Shown here one piece after another: positions 1 to 6,368 of a DNA stretch of 37,052 bases; the first letter of the stretch is position 1; each line of letters starts with the position of its first letter. This DNA is from CAYSUS01 sp964434165 (GTDB lineage: Bacteria; Planctomycetota; Planctomycetia; Pirellulales; Thermoguttaceae): NCBI GenBank assembly GCA_964434165.1, contig CAYSUS010000069.1:1-37052 (forward strand). The letters are read 5' to 3'. The translations under genes and the position numbers were made by a program. The notes beneath the pieces were generated by a model, which worked only from the letters and a program-made list of their open reading frames with translations, made no database searches and had not been told where the DNA came from.

Positions 1-63
1 TTGGCAGGTGCCTAGCTGGCCGTCATGAGGCCGGTGCGCCCGGCTCGATACCGGGGCCTGCAA
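1..63 (+). tRNA. tRNA-Met-like (CAT), 5' end cut or D-arm missing
   Basis: An anticodon arm with stem 17-21/29-33 and loop GTCATGA gives anticodon CAT at 24-26. A T arm with stem 39-43/51-55 and loop CTCGATA is followed by a 3' acceptor strand 56-62 and discriminator A63. The bases at 3-9 can pair with 56-62 at six of seven positions, leaving a G x A mismatch at 1-72. That reading leaves only seven bases between acceptor and anticodon stem, so no D arm. The alternative is that the true 5' end lies before the window. No CCA is encoded. Confidence 0.55.
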
Positions 64-65
64 CT

Positions 66-134
66 TGCGGGTGGGCGTAGGCTCAACCGGGTCTCATAAG
101 CCTGGACCGCCGGGTGCAACTCCCGGACCCGCCA
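66..134 (+). tRNA. tRNA-Met (CAT), initiator-like
   Basis: Acceptor 66-72/127-133 pairs at six positions and has a T x C mismatch at 1-72, which recalls the unpaired 1-72 position of bacterial initiator tRNA. The anticodon arm 88-104 has loop CTCATAA, the loop sequence typical of initiator tRNA, with anticodon CAT at 95-97. The D arm is reduced to a four-pair stem (73-76/81-84) with a four-base loop. The T loop 115-121 reads TGCAACT, so the nearly universal T55 is G. No CCA is encoded. It begins two bases after the previous unit. Identity as initiator is inferred. Confidence 0.6.
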
Positions 135-135
135 C

Positions 136-211
136 GGCCGGGTACGCAAATCGGCAAAGCGGCGAGGTCGAGAGCGTGGCGATTTTGCAGGTTCGACCCC
201 TGCCTCGGTCA
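136..211 (+). tRNA. tRNA-like unit without a canonical anticodon arm
   Basis: Acceptor 136-142/204-210 pairs fully with two G-T wobbles, T8-A9 are present at 143-144, the D arm has stem CGC/GCG with GG in the loop (145-161), and the T arm 187-203 is perfect with loop TTCGACC. The stretch 162-186, where the anticodon arm belongs, does not form a five-pair stem with a seven-base loop in any register tried. The best hairpin is 166-170/180-184 with a nine-base loop. It could be a decayed tRNA, a tRNA-like RNA or a highly aberrant tRNA. The amino acid is not assigned. Confidence 0.45.
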
Positions 212-218
212 CTGACGC

Positions 219-291
219 GATCCCGTAGTCCAGCGGCGAAGACACCTGGGTGACAACCAGGAAAACGATGGTTCGAGTCCATCCGGGATCA
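219..291 (+). tRNA. tRNA-Val (GAC)
   Basis: Acceptor 219-225/284-290 is perfectly paired, T8-A9 at 226-227, D stem GTC/GAC, anticodon stem 245-249/257-261 with loop GTGACAA and anticodon GAC at 252-254, and T arm 267-283 with loop TTCGAGT. The discriminator is A291 and no CCA follows. All canonical features are present apart from the short D stem. Confidence 0.88.
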
Positions 292-295
292 TTTT

Positions 296-366
296 GGTCT
301 GTAGGTGTTCCGGCAGCACACCTCCATGGTAAGGAGGGAGACCGGGTTCGATTCCCGGACGGACCT
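296..366 (+). tRNA. tRNA-Thr (GGT)
   Basis: Acceptor 296-302/359-365 pairs fully with one G-T, D stem GTG/CAC (305-307/317-319), anticodon stem CCTCC/GGAGG with loop ATGGTAA giving anticodon GGT at 328-330, and T arm 342-358 with loop TTCGATT. Position 8 is A rather than the nearly invariant T. Discriminator T366, no CCA. Confidence 0.85.
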
Positions 367-378
367 CTAACAGCATCG

Positions 379-449
379 GGGGCGCTGGTCCAACGGGAAG
401 ACGCTTGGCTTGCACCCAGGTAATCGGGGTTCGATTCCCCGGCGCTCCA
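379..449 (+). tRNA. tRNA-Ala (TGC)
   Basis: Acceptor 379-385/442-448 pairs fully with one G-T, D stem GTC/GAC, anticodon stem 404-408/416-420 with loop CTTGCAC and anticodon TGC at 411-413, and T arm 425-441 with loop TTCGATT. Discriminator A449. The G3-T70 wobble (g381/t446) matches the G3-U70 identity element of alanine tRNA. Confidence 0.88.
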
Positions 450-452
450 CTT

Positions 453-863
453 TCAGAGCAGGTCAAGGAGATCCTGCCATAGGCCGGGAGAAACGTCGGT
501 CTTGCGGAACTCGCCCACGAAACGAAGGCACTCGTTCGGGGTCTTGTTTTGGACGAGCGACAGCGCGCACGACGCGACGGCGGGAGAACGGCTTGCTCCG
601 GCACTGCAAGAGACCAAAGTCGGAGTCTCACTCCTGAGCAGACCGGCAACCGTGTCCATCGCAAGACGGAGCCTGGCACGACGGTTACCAACGCCGTCGT
701 GAAGTGGAATACGAAATACGAGGAAATCCCGAGGCAGATCGGCGAGAGGTTCCTCTATTGCGAGTTGAACAACGGCTTCGATCCCGACGTCAGCAAGTCG
801 CTCGATGCGACGGCAGTCGCCGATGTGTCCAAGCCAAAGCAAGAAAGGCCGGATCTGAATCAT
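453..863 (-). CDS. Dual-specificity/tyrosine phosphatase-like protein embedded in the tRNA array
   Basis: A 136-residue protein of the cysteine-based dual-specificity phosphatase fold, expected to hydrolyse phosphotyrosine/phosphoserine or a related phosphoester in the cytoplasm; no signal peptide is seen. The P-loop VSCSAGASRS places the nucleophile at C86 and the phosphate-binding arginine at R92 (C-X5-R), followed by SP as in many family members. A likely general acid is D56 in the PLHDG segment. The usual His before the catalytic Cys is replaced by Ser85. The ATG at 863 is preceded on the minus strand by a GGAGG with about ten bases of spacing, which decides this start over a longer frame reaching 1073 that would run through two tRNAs. 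The stop lies three bases from the end of tRNA-Ala(TGC) on the other strand. The substrate is unknown. Confidence 0.8.
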   Translation of the reverse strand: MIQIRPFLLWLGHIGDCRRIERLADVGIEAVVQLAIEEPLADLPRDFLVFRIPLHDGVGNRRARLRLAMDTVAGLLRSETPTLVSCSAGASRSPAVASCALSLVQNKTPNECLRFVGEFRKTDVSPGLWQDLLDLL

Positions 864-898
864 GCTCGCTATCCTCCAGTTGGAGTATAGCGACAACC

Positions 899-969
899 GG
901 GCTGATGGTCCAACGGGACGACACCGCCCTGGCGTGGCGGAGATCCGGGTTCGACTCCCGGTCGGTCCA
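899..969 (+). tRNA. tRNA-Ala (GGC)
   Basis: Acceptor 899-905/962-968 pairs fully with two wobbles, including G3-T70 (g901/t966), the alanine identity element. D stem GTC/GAC, anticodon stem 924-928/936-940 with loop CTGGCGT and anticodon GGC at 931-933, T arm 945-961 with loop TTCGACT, discriminator A969, no CCA. Confidence 0.87.
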
Positions 970-978
970 CTCAGATAC

Positions 979-1065
979 GGAAGGTAGCCGGATACGGCTC
1001 GCCGGGCCGCACTGCTAACGCGGTTCTCCCCCGTGGAGATGAGGGTTCGAGTCCCTTGCCTTCCG
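979..1065 (+). tRNA. tRNA-Ser (GCT)
   Basis: Acceptor 979-985/1058-1064 pairs fully, with discriminator G1065 as usual for serine. The D stem CCGG/CCGG lies at 988-991/1002-1005. The anticodon loop CTGCTAA gives GCT at 1014-1016; its stem has an A x C mismatch at the loop-closing pair. A long variable arm with stem CTCC/GGAG spans 1024-1040, the class II feature expected for serine. T arm 1041-1057. Position 8 is A instead of T. Confidence 0.85.
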
Positions 1066-1100
1066 CTGACCAACCGGCCGTCCGTGGCCGTTCGGTGCCC

Positions 1101-1172
1101 AGCTCGATGGTGAAATGGACATCATCCCTCGCTTCTAACGAGGGGTTCCAGGTTCGAATCCTGGTCGGGCTA
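1101..1172 (+). tRNA. tRNA-Arg (TCT)
   Basis: Acceptor 1101-1107/1165-1171 pairs fully with one wobble, anticodon stem CCTCG/CGAGG with loop CTTCTAA and anticodon TCT at 1134-1136, T arm 1148-1164 with loop TTCGAAT, discriminator A1172. The anticodon stem can extend by one outer pair. No CCA. Confidence 0.87.
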
Positions 1173-1187
1173 CTGAGAGACCCGGAT

Positions 1188-1261
1188 GTTGACCGTAGCT
1201 TAATCGGTAGAGCGCCTGGTTGTGACCCAGGTACGTGCCGGTTCAAATCCGGTCGGTCAAC
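1188..1261 (+). tRNA. tRNA-His (GTG)
   Basis: Acceptor 1189-1195/1254-1260 pairs fully, and the extra G at 1188 (position -1) faces C1261 (position 73), the hallmark of histidine tRNA. Anticodon stem 1215-1219/1227-1231 with loop TTGTGAC and anticodon GTG at 1222-1224, D arm with TAGCTTAATCGG, T arm 1237-1253 with loop TTCAAAT. No CCA. This is the most canonical unit of the array. Confidence 0.92.
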
Positions 1262-1284
1262 CTGTTGACGATGGACCAATGCAA

Positions 1285-1356
1285 GTCCCGATGGTGTAGC
1301 GGATAGCACCGGACCCTCCGAAGGTCCAGGCCCTGGTTCGAGTCCAGGTCGGGATA
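1285..1356 (+). tRNA. tRNA-Arg (CCG)
   Basis: Acceptor 1285-1291/1349-1355 pairs fully with one G-T, D stem GTG/CAC, anticodon stem GGACC/GGTCC with loop CTCCGAA and anticodon CCG at 1318-1320, T arm 1332-1348 with loop TTCGAGT, discriminator A1356, no CCA. Confidence 0.88.
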
Positions 1357-1516
1357 CTCGTTACGCAGACATGGCCCCGGCGGTGTCAGGAGCGAGCCAT
1401 CAAATGGCACCTGCGATTCCCAGTAGGCCGAATCGCTCAGACCTCCAGATCTGAGACACTCGTTCTCCACATCGACGCACGCTACGGGGCCTCCAAATAG
1501 AGATAGGAGGACCGCC

Positions 1517-2395
1517 ATGACCACCATCACCAGACAAGGCCAAGAGTTCATCATCAAGGACACGCACCGCGGCCTCTGGTACGAGGACGGTAAGCTCACC
1601 AAGGTACTGGAGGCGGGCCGGTACGAGATCCCCATGCAGCGGACCTGGCGCAAGCGCCTGCCCACGGTCGAGTGCGTGCTGGTCGACGTGCGCGAGCGCG
1701 ACCTGACGATCAAGGGCCAGGAGATCCTCACGGCCGACAAGGTGGCCATCCGGGTGAGCATCCTCGTGCAGTTCCGCGTGACCGACGCGAAGGCGGCGAT
1801 CCAGAACGTGGAGAGCTATGAGGACCGGCTCTACAGCGACGTGCAGCTCGCCGCCCGGCGCTCGCTGGCCTCGATGAACCTGGAGGAGATCCTCACCAAC
1901 CGCAACCGGCTCAGCGAGGACATCCTGGCCGAGGTCAAGGAGGCCGCGGCGGGCTACGGCGTGGCGATCCGGCGGGCCGACGTGAAGGACCTGATCTTCC
2001 CGGGCAACCTCCAGGAGATCATGAACCGTGTGCTGGCGGCCGAGCGGCACAGCGAGGCGCAGCTCGTCGAGGCCCGCACCAGGGCCGAGGTCGAGGCGAT
2101 CGAGGCCAAGACCCGGGCCGAGGCCCGGCAGCGCGAGGCCGAGGCCGAGGCCGTCGCCCGGCGGCTCCAGATCGAGGCCGACGCCCAGGCCGAGCGCCTG
2201 AAGGCCGAGAACGAGACCCGGGCCCTAATCGAGCGGCAGAAGGCCGCCGAGGCCATCGAGCGGCATCCCGGCCTGTTGCGCCTGGCCGAGCTCGAGGCCC
2301 TGCGCGAGCTGGCCACGAGCGCCAACGCCCGAGTGTACCTGGGCCTGAGCGACGCAGCGCTGAAGATCGGCGAGATGGACGCGCGCCGCGAATAA
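1517..2395 (+). CDS. SPFH/band-7 (stomatin-like) protein without membrane anchor
   Basis: A 292-residue SPFH-domain protein. The SPFH core covers about residues 10-175 and is followed by a long charged helix, about 175-250, rich in Ala/Glu/Arg with repeated EARTRAE-like heptads, typical of the coiled coil through which these proteins form large rings or cages. Family members organise membrane microdomains or chaperone membrane proteins. This one has no N-terminal transmembrane segment or hairpin, so it would be cytosolic or attach peripherally. The start is set by AGGAGG eight bases upstream of ATG 1517. It stands alone between tRNA-Arg(CCG) and tRNA-Arg(ACG), without the NfeD-like partner that often accompanies bacterial slipins. 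Its role is not predictable from context. Confidence 0.85.
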   Translation: MTTITRQGQEFIIKDTHRGLWYEDGKLTKVLEAGRYEIPMQRTWRKRLPTVECVLVDVRERDLTIKGQEILTADKVAIRVSILVQFRVTDAKAAIQNVESYEDRLYSDVQLAARRSLASMNLEEILTNRNRLSEDILAEVKEAAAGYGVAIRRADVKDLIFPGNLQEIMNRVLAAERHSEAQLVEARTRAEVEAIEAKTRAEARQREAEAEAVARRLQIEADAQAERLKAENETRALIERQKAAEAIERHPGLLRLAELEALRELATSANARVYLGLSDAALKIGEMDARRE

Positions 2396-2419
2396 CCACA
2401 CGCTGCGCAGCAATCATAA

Positions 2420-2440
2420 GGGCCGGCAAACGGCCGGCCC
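2420..2440 (+). terminator. GC-rich hairpin after the SPFH gene
   Basis: GGGCCGGC (2420-2427) pairs perfectly with GCCGGCCC (2433-2440) around a five-base loop. No T tract follows; tRNA-Arg(ACG) begins four bases later. It may terminate or process the SPFH transcript, or mark the 5' boundary of the tRNA. Confidence 0.5.
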
Positions 2441-2444
2441 CGAT

Positions 2445-2516
2445 GCCCTGCAAGTGTACCGGAGAGCACGACAGACTACGAATCTGTTAGACGAGGTTCG
2501 ATTCCTCGGCGGGGCG
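2445..2516 (+). tRNA. tRNA-Arg (ACG)
   Basis: Acceptor 2445-2451/2509-2515 pairs fully with one wobble, D stem GTG/CAC, anticodon stem ACAGA/TCTGT with loop CTACGAA and anticodon ACG at 2478-2480, T arm 2492-2508 with loop TTCGATT, discriminator G2516. Position 8 is A instead of T. Decoding CGN through A34 would need inosine formation by a TadA-type deaminase encoded elsewhere. Confidence 0.86.
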
Positions 2517-2537
2517 CTCTGGGACGTCGGAGGTCGG

Positions 2538-2562
2538 AAGTCGGAACGGGCAAGTCGGAACG
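2538..2562. repeat. Two copies of an 11-bp direct repeat
   Basis: AAGTCGGAACG occurs at 2538-2548 and again at 2552-2562 with three bases between, and a related GGTCGGA lies just before at 2532-2538. The repeats sit between the tRNA array and the 3' end of the DUF1559 gene. No function can be assigned. Confidence 0.6.
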
Positions 2563-2573
2563 CGCAGCCGGGT

Positions 2574-3575
2574 CTAGAGCCCCAGGTCGGAGGCATCCAC
2601 GACCTCCATGCCGTGGATCGTGGAGATGGCCTTGAAGACGCTCAGATCGACGTAGTCGCCCACGAAGTGGACCGAGCCGTCGGCGAACGCCACCTGCACG
2701 CCTCCGGGGTGGAAGCTGTTGGCCTTCCACGGATTCTGCTTGTAGGGCGGGCAGTCGTCGGAGGGCACGACGAAGTGGTTCGGCGGCGTGTCGAAATAGA
2801 CCAGGGAGTGGAGATTCATGCCCCGGCTCGTCTCACCGGCGCAGCCCGACGGGTTCCGGTGCCTGGCGTATCTCCGCCCCCACACCTCGCAGACCAGAGC
2901 GGTGTTGCTCGTGCCGTCGAGGATGTCGTCGATGCGGGTTTGCGAGTCGTTCCAGAACGGGCCGTCGTTGGCGCTGCAGTAATTGTACGGGTGGGTGCTC
3001 GAGCCGTCGGGGTGGGGCATGATCGCCCACTCGTCCGACCCCGCCACCGCGTAGTAGTGGCAGATCCGCGCGTTGCCGCCCGGCCCCCAGTTGGTGGTCA
3101 GGCCGCGGTAGGGGTCGCTGGGGCAAAGGAACACGGCAAACTGCATTTTCACCACTTCCTTGTTGTCCTCCGCCTGGTACTGCGGGCGCACGCTGAAGTC
3201 CAACAGGTCGTATGCGGCCTGCTGCTCCAGTTGCGGCAGGATCAGGTTCTGCCAGATGCCGATCTGACCGTCCCAGTGGCAGTGCGGGTAGGGGAACCAT
3301 CCGCCGGGATCGGGAGGCTGACCCGGGTTGCCGCCGTCCTCGTGGATCTCGCCGGGCGGGAAGATCCGGAACGCCTGGTGGTAGTTCTGAAGCGCCAGCC
3401 CAATCTGCTTGAGATTGTTGGCGCACTGCGCCCGCCGGGCGGCCTCGCGCGCCGCCTGGACTGCCGGCAGGAGCAGGGCGATGAGGATCCCGATGATCGC
3501 GATCACCACCAGCAGCTCGACGAGTGTGAAGCCCGATCCGCCGGTCGGGCGGTGCTCCCCTCGATACATCCCCAT
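2574..3575 (-). CDS. DUF1559 type IV pilin-like protein
   Basis: A 333-residue member of the DUF1559 family that is hugely expanded in planctomycetes. The N-terminus is a prepilin leader: after a short positively charged segment comes GFTLVELLVVIAIIGI, with the expected peptidase cleavage between G15 and F16 and the conserved Glu at mature position 5 (E20). The hydrophobic stretch runs to about residue 38, then ARREAARR-like basic residues. The C-terminal part carries the H-X9-DG signature (HPGGVQVAFADGS). These proteins are pseudopilin-like surface or periplasmic proteins of unknown exact role. A GGGGAG lies seven bases before ATG 3575. It is the last gene of a three-gene minus-strand operon, 18 bases after the lipoprotein gene. 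Confidence 0.92.
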   Translation of the reverse strand: MGMYRGEHRPTGGSGFTLVELLVVIAIIGILIALLLPAVQAAREAARRAQCANNLKQIGLALQNYHQAFRIFPPGEIHEDGGNPGQPPDPGGWFPYPHCHWDGQIGIWQNLILPQLEQQAAYDLLDFSVRPQYQAEDNKEVVKMQFAVFLCPSDPYRGLTTNWGPGGNARICHYYAVAGSDEWAIMPHPDGSSTHPYNYCSANDGPFWNDSQTRIDDILDGTSNTALVCEVWGRRYARHRNPSGCAGETSRGMNLHSLVYFDTPPNHFVVPSDDCPPYKQNPWKANSFHPGGVQVAFADGSVHFVGDYVDLSVFKAISTIHGMEVVDASDLGL

Positions 3576-3593
3576 CTGGAGACTCCCCTTTTC

Positions 3594-4097
3594 CTAAGGT
3601 CTCGACTTGAGCGGGAGATCGATCTCGTTGACCATGCCGGGCTTCACCTCGGCGGTGAGACCTGATCGGCCCGTGTTCTCATAGTGCGAAGGGATGAGCG
3701 TGGGGGCCAGCTTTCCCGGCTCGACGTCCTGGCGGGCCTGCACGCGGACCTTGTGGTGGCCGATCACGGCCCCGTCGCCCGGCGACGCGCGGTCGGTGGT
3801 CAGCTCGTAATGGCCCTTCGCGTCGATCTGCCCGAAGGCCGGCGGTCCTTTGGCTCCCTTGGAGCCGTCCGGTTCGAAGACCACGGTGCCGGTGTTAAGC
3901 GGCGTTCCGTCGAGGGTCACGGTGCCATGGACCTTGGCGCGGTCGGGAAGGTCCGGCGAGCTGCCGCATCCGGCGGCGAGAATGAGGCACAGCGACCCGA
4001 GGGCCCGCCCTGCGACGCAAAGACACCCACGGGGGAGCCTGTGCCGGACCTTCGAAGCGACCGCGTTGAGACCGTGCCGGCTGGGGGGCCCGTCCAT
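3594..4097 (-). CDS. Small planctomycete lipoprotein with transthyretin-like fold
   Basis: A 167-residue predicted lipoprotein. A lipobox LAAGC places the lipidated cysteine at C44, so the signal peptide is long and begins with a basic region. The mature part starts with VHGTVTLDGTPLNTGTVVFE, typical of the carboxypeptidase-regulatory/transthyretin-like beta-sandwich found in small planctomycete lipoproteins that sit beside DUF1559 genes. ATG 4097 has AAGGAG seven bases upstream, which favours it over a longer frame that would overlap the upstream PEP-CTERM gene. It lies between the PEP-CTERM gene (34-base gap) and the DUF1559 gene (18-base gap), so the three are probably cotranscribed. Function beyond surface anchoring is unknown. 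Confidence 0.85.
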   Translation of the reverse strand: MDGPPSRHGLNAVASKVRHRLPRGCLCVAGRALGSLCLILAAGCGSSPDLPDRAKVHGTVTLDGTPLNTGTVVFEPDGSKGAKGPPAFGQIDAKGHYELTTDRASPGDGAVIGHHKVRVQARQDVEPGKLAPTLIPSHYENTGRSGLTAEVKPGMVNEIDLPLKSRP

Positions 4098-4131
4098 GAC
4101 ACAGCTCCTTGCGGCTCGTCCCGGGCGGCCT

Positions 4132-6126
4132 TCAGGAGGCGGCCCGCCAGCGCCTTCGCCGCCAGGCGGCGAGCCAGACGAGCCCGAGTCCGAGCAGCGC
4201 GACGCTGGAGGGCTCGGGCACCGGGAGGCCCAGCGTGTAGTAGCCCGACGCCAGATCGGCGTCGCCGACGAGGAACGTGACCTGATCCCCGACGCGCGGG
4301 GCCGACATGAGGCTGGCAAACGGGCCCGACTGCCCGGACCGGTAGAGCAGGTGGTAACTGCCGGCCGGAAGCTCCGCGCCGCCCAGCCCGGCGTCGAGGA
4401 AGTCGAACGTGAGCTCGATCTCGAAGCCGTCGCCCGTGGTTTCCAGGGCCCAGATGCGTTCCCATCGGGCGGCGGCTTCGCGCGGCAGGTCCGCCACGAC
4501 CACGCCGTTGCTTTGGCCGAGGATCGTCGAGTCGTCGATGCCGGCCAGCACGTAGTCGCCGAAGCCCAGCAGCGAGTCGGGCTCCGTGATGATCAGGCCC
4601 ATCTCACCCGAGCGCCGCAGCGCCCCGTCCAGCTCGCGGCCGACGCCGATCACGTGGTAGTCGTAGTCGCCGTTGGCCGAGCTGTCGTAGGCGTACTTAT
4701 CGACGCCCGGTGCCAGCGGCAGGGTGTCCCACTTGGCGTGGAGGTAGTTTTCCAGGATGGTGCGCTCCGCGGCGTTCGGCGTGCCTTCGAAGAACAGCAC
4801 CTCGGCGATTTCGCCTCGATACCACTGGCCGGAATCGCCTCGGCGGCCGACCCGGTAGCCGGGCGTTCCTCCGAAGCTGCTGTTCCCGGCGTTGCCCGTG
4901 TCGGCCAGACCGTTGACGAAGATCGCGTCGGTTCCCGAGGTGATCTCCGAGCCGACGATGCTCCAGGTTCCCCGTGTGCCGGTGGCCGACGAATCCAATT
5001 GCGCGCCCCCGGCATAGACGCGCATGTCGGTCTGGTTGTTCTCCTCGAACAGGACGTAGTTGCTGTCGTTGCCGGAGAAGATGTGCTGCTGGATGTTGTC
5101 CGGCGCGGGCGCGGTGCGAACCACGGCGAAGGTCGTGTATCCGTCGTCGGCGGTGGGGGCAAGCAGAGTCCCGTTGGTAAGCCAGTCGAAGGAGCCGCCC
5201 GTGCTGCCCAGGAAGTTGGTGAAGCTCAGCACGTTCTGGCCGTTCCGCGTGGTCAGACCGGTGGCGGGCCGCGCGTCGCCGGTCTGAGTGGCGCTCTCGG
5301 GCGTCCCCGACTTGTCGCCCCACTGGTCCACGCGCTGGATGCCGTTGCCATCGGCCGTTGAAGTCACCGTGGCGGCATCCGCCGCATCCAGCCAGAGCGA
5401 GTTGCCGGAGAGGGCCGTTGCCACGGGACTCGGCGGCGGGGGCGCCGGCTCGCCGATCCACTTGTTCTTCAGACCCAGGTACAGCGATCCGAAGTCGGCG
5501 CCGAAGTCGGCCGCGTCGTTGTAAACCCGCAACTCGGCCACGGAGCCCTGGAAGGTTGCCCCGTTGTCCCGGTTGAGGAGGTCGAAGGGCTCGGCCGCGA
5601 CGTACGGGACGGCGCCGCCGCCTGTGCCGTTGGACACAGGACTGTTGACGTAGAGTTGGCTATTGCGGGAGTCGGCGATCACCACGTCCCAACCGTCCGG
5701 GCCGGTCCCGATCGCCGGCTTGCTGCCTCCACCGAAATTCAACTCATACTTGTTGGCTCCATCGATCCACAGCATGGGCCGGTTCGCGGCATCGTCGTCG
5801 ATCACGTTGTGGTAGGCGCCGATTGAGGTCGGCTTGAGAACCGCGGCGAGGATGAAGTCCTGGCTGGCCGAAGCCGGGAACTGGCCCGCCGGAAGCGTTC
5901 CAAAGTGATCCAGACCGTCGAACACCACGGCGCTGCCGCCGGCGGGCGTCTGGAGCGTATGGAACGTCGGAGTGCCCGAGGCGGTCGCAGGACCCCAACT
6001 GGCCAGTACATCGCCGTCGTTCAGACCCAGCGTGCTGGCGTCGAGGTGAAGAACGAGGGCCGCCTGGGCCGGTGCGGGCGCGAAGGCGATTCCCAGCACG
6101 GCCACCAGACCGAGCATCCTCTTCAT
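4132..6126 (-). CDS. PEP-CTERM-sorted protein with LamG-like domains
   Basis: A 664-residue exported protein. Residues 1-22 form a signal peptide ending in AQA. Two concanavalin/LamG-like beta-jelly-roll regions follow: about 25-215 (begins LVLHLDAS) and about 240-470 (begins LWLDAADA); both share the pattern of a WLDA-type entry and an AELRVYN or AEVLFFE exit strand typical of laminin-G-like carbohydrate or adhesion modules. A C-terminal region of about 150 residues precedes the sorting signal VPEPSS, a hydrophobic segment and the Arg-rich tail RRRRW. PEP-CTERM proteins are recognised by exosortase and linked to extracellular polysaccharide or biofilm formation. It is the first gene of the surface operon; AGGGGG lies before ATG 6126. 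Confidence 0.9.
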   Translation of the reverse strand: MKRMLGLVAVLGIAFAPAPAQAALVLHLDASTLGLNDGDVLASWGPATASGTPTFHTLQTPAGGSAVVFDGLDHFGTLPAGQFPASASQDFILAAVLKPTSIGAYHNVIDDDAANRPMLWIDGANKYELNFGGGSKPAIGTGPDGWDVVIADSRNSQLYVNSPVSNGTGGGAVPYVAAEPFDLLNRDNGATFQGSVAELRVYNDAADFGADFGSLYLGLKNKWIGEPAPPPPSPVATALSGNSLWLDAADAATVTSTADGNGIQRVDQWGDKSGTPESATQTGDARPATGLTTRNGQNVLSFTNFLGSTGGSFDWLTNGTLLAPTADDGYTTFAVVRTAPAPDNIQQHIFSGNDSNYVLFEENNQTDMRVYAGGAQLDSSATGTRGTWSIVGSEITSGTDAIFVNGLADTGNAGNSSFGGTPGYRVGRRGDSGQWYRGEIAEVLFFEGTPNAAERTILENYLHAKWDTLPLAPGVDKYAYDSSANGDYDYHVIGVGRELDGALRRSGEMGLIITEPDSLLGFGDYVLAGIDDSTILGQSNGVVVADLPREAAARWERIWALETTGDGFEIELTFDFLDAGLGGAELPAGSYHLLYRSGQSGPFASLMSAPRVGDQVTFLVGDADLASGYYTLGLPVPEPSSVALLGLGLVWLAAWRRRRWRAAS

Positions 6127-6226
6127 GGCTCACCCCCTGCAGTCAGAGGAATCGGGAAGAGATACCCACTACGGCAAACTGCTTTCGGGCGAAGATAAGG
6201 GGGGCCCGGAAAGCCCTCTGGTCGAA

Positions 6227-6254
6227 CGACCGGCAACCATCGACCGGCAACCAT
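6227..6254. repeat. 14-bp perfect tandem repeat
   Basis: CGACCGGCAACCAT is repeated twice head to tail with no gap, about 100 bp upstream of the PEP-CTERM operon. The position fits an operator with two side-by-side half-sites, but a simple duplication would look the same. Confidence 0.6.
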
Positions 6255-6368
6255 GCAGCCATTCGGCATTCTGCTCCACCCCGCGCAGCGGCGTCAAGGA
6301 TAATCCGTGGATGAAACGGCCGTTTCCGCAGAGGATTTGGCCATTGCGCGTGGGTATGCCGGCCCGGT

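Noticed and set aside
1..2516. The tRNA array considered as part of a prophage or integrative element
   Set aside because: No integrase, phage structural gene or attachment-site duplication is visible in the window; this remains open for the sequence upstream.
3850..5361. A 503-residue plus-strand frame opposite the lipoprotein and PEP-CTERM genes
   Set aside because: It has no domain, no ribosome-binding site and lies antiparallel to two well-supported genes.
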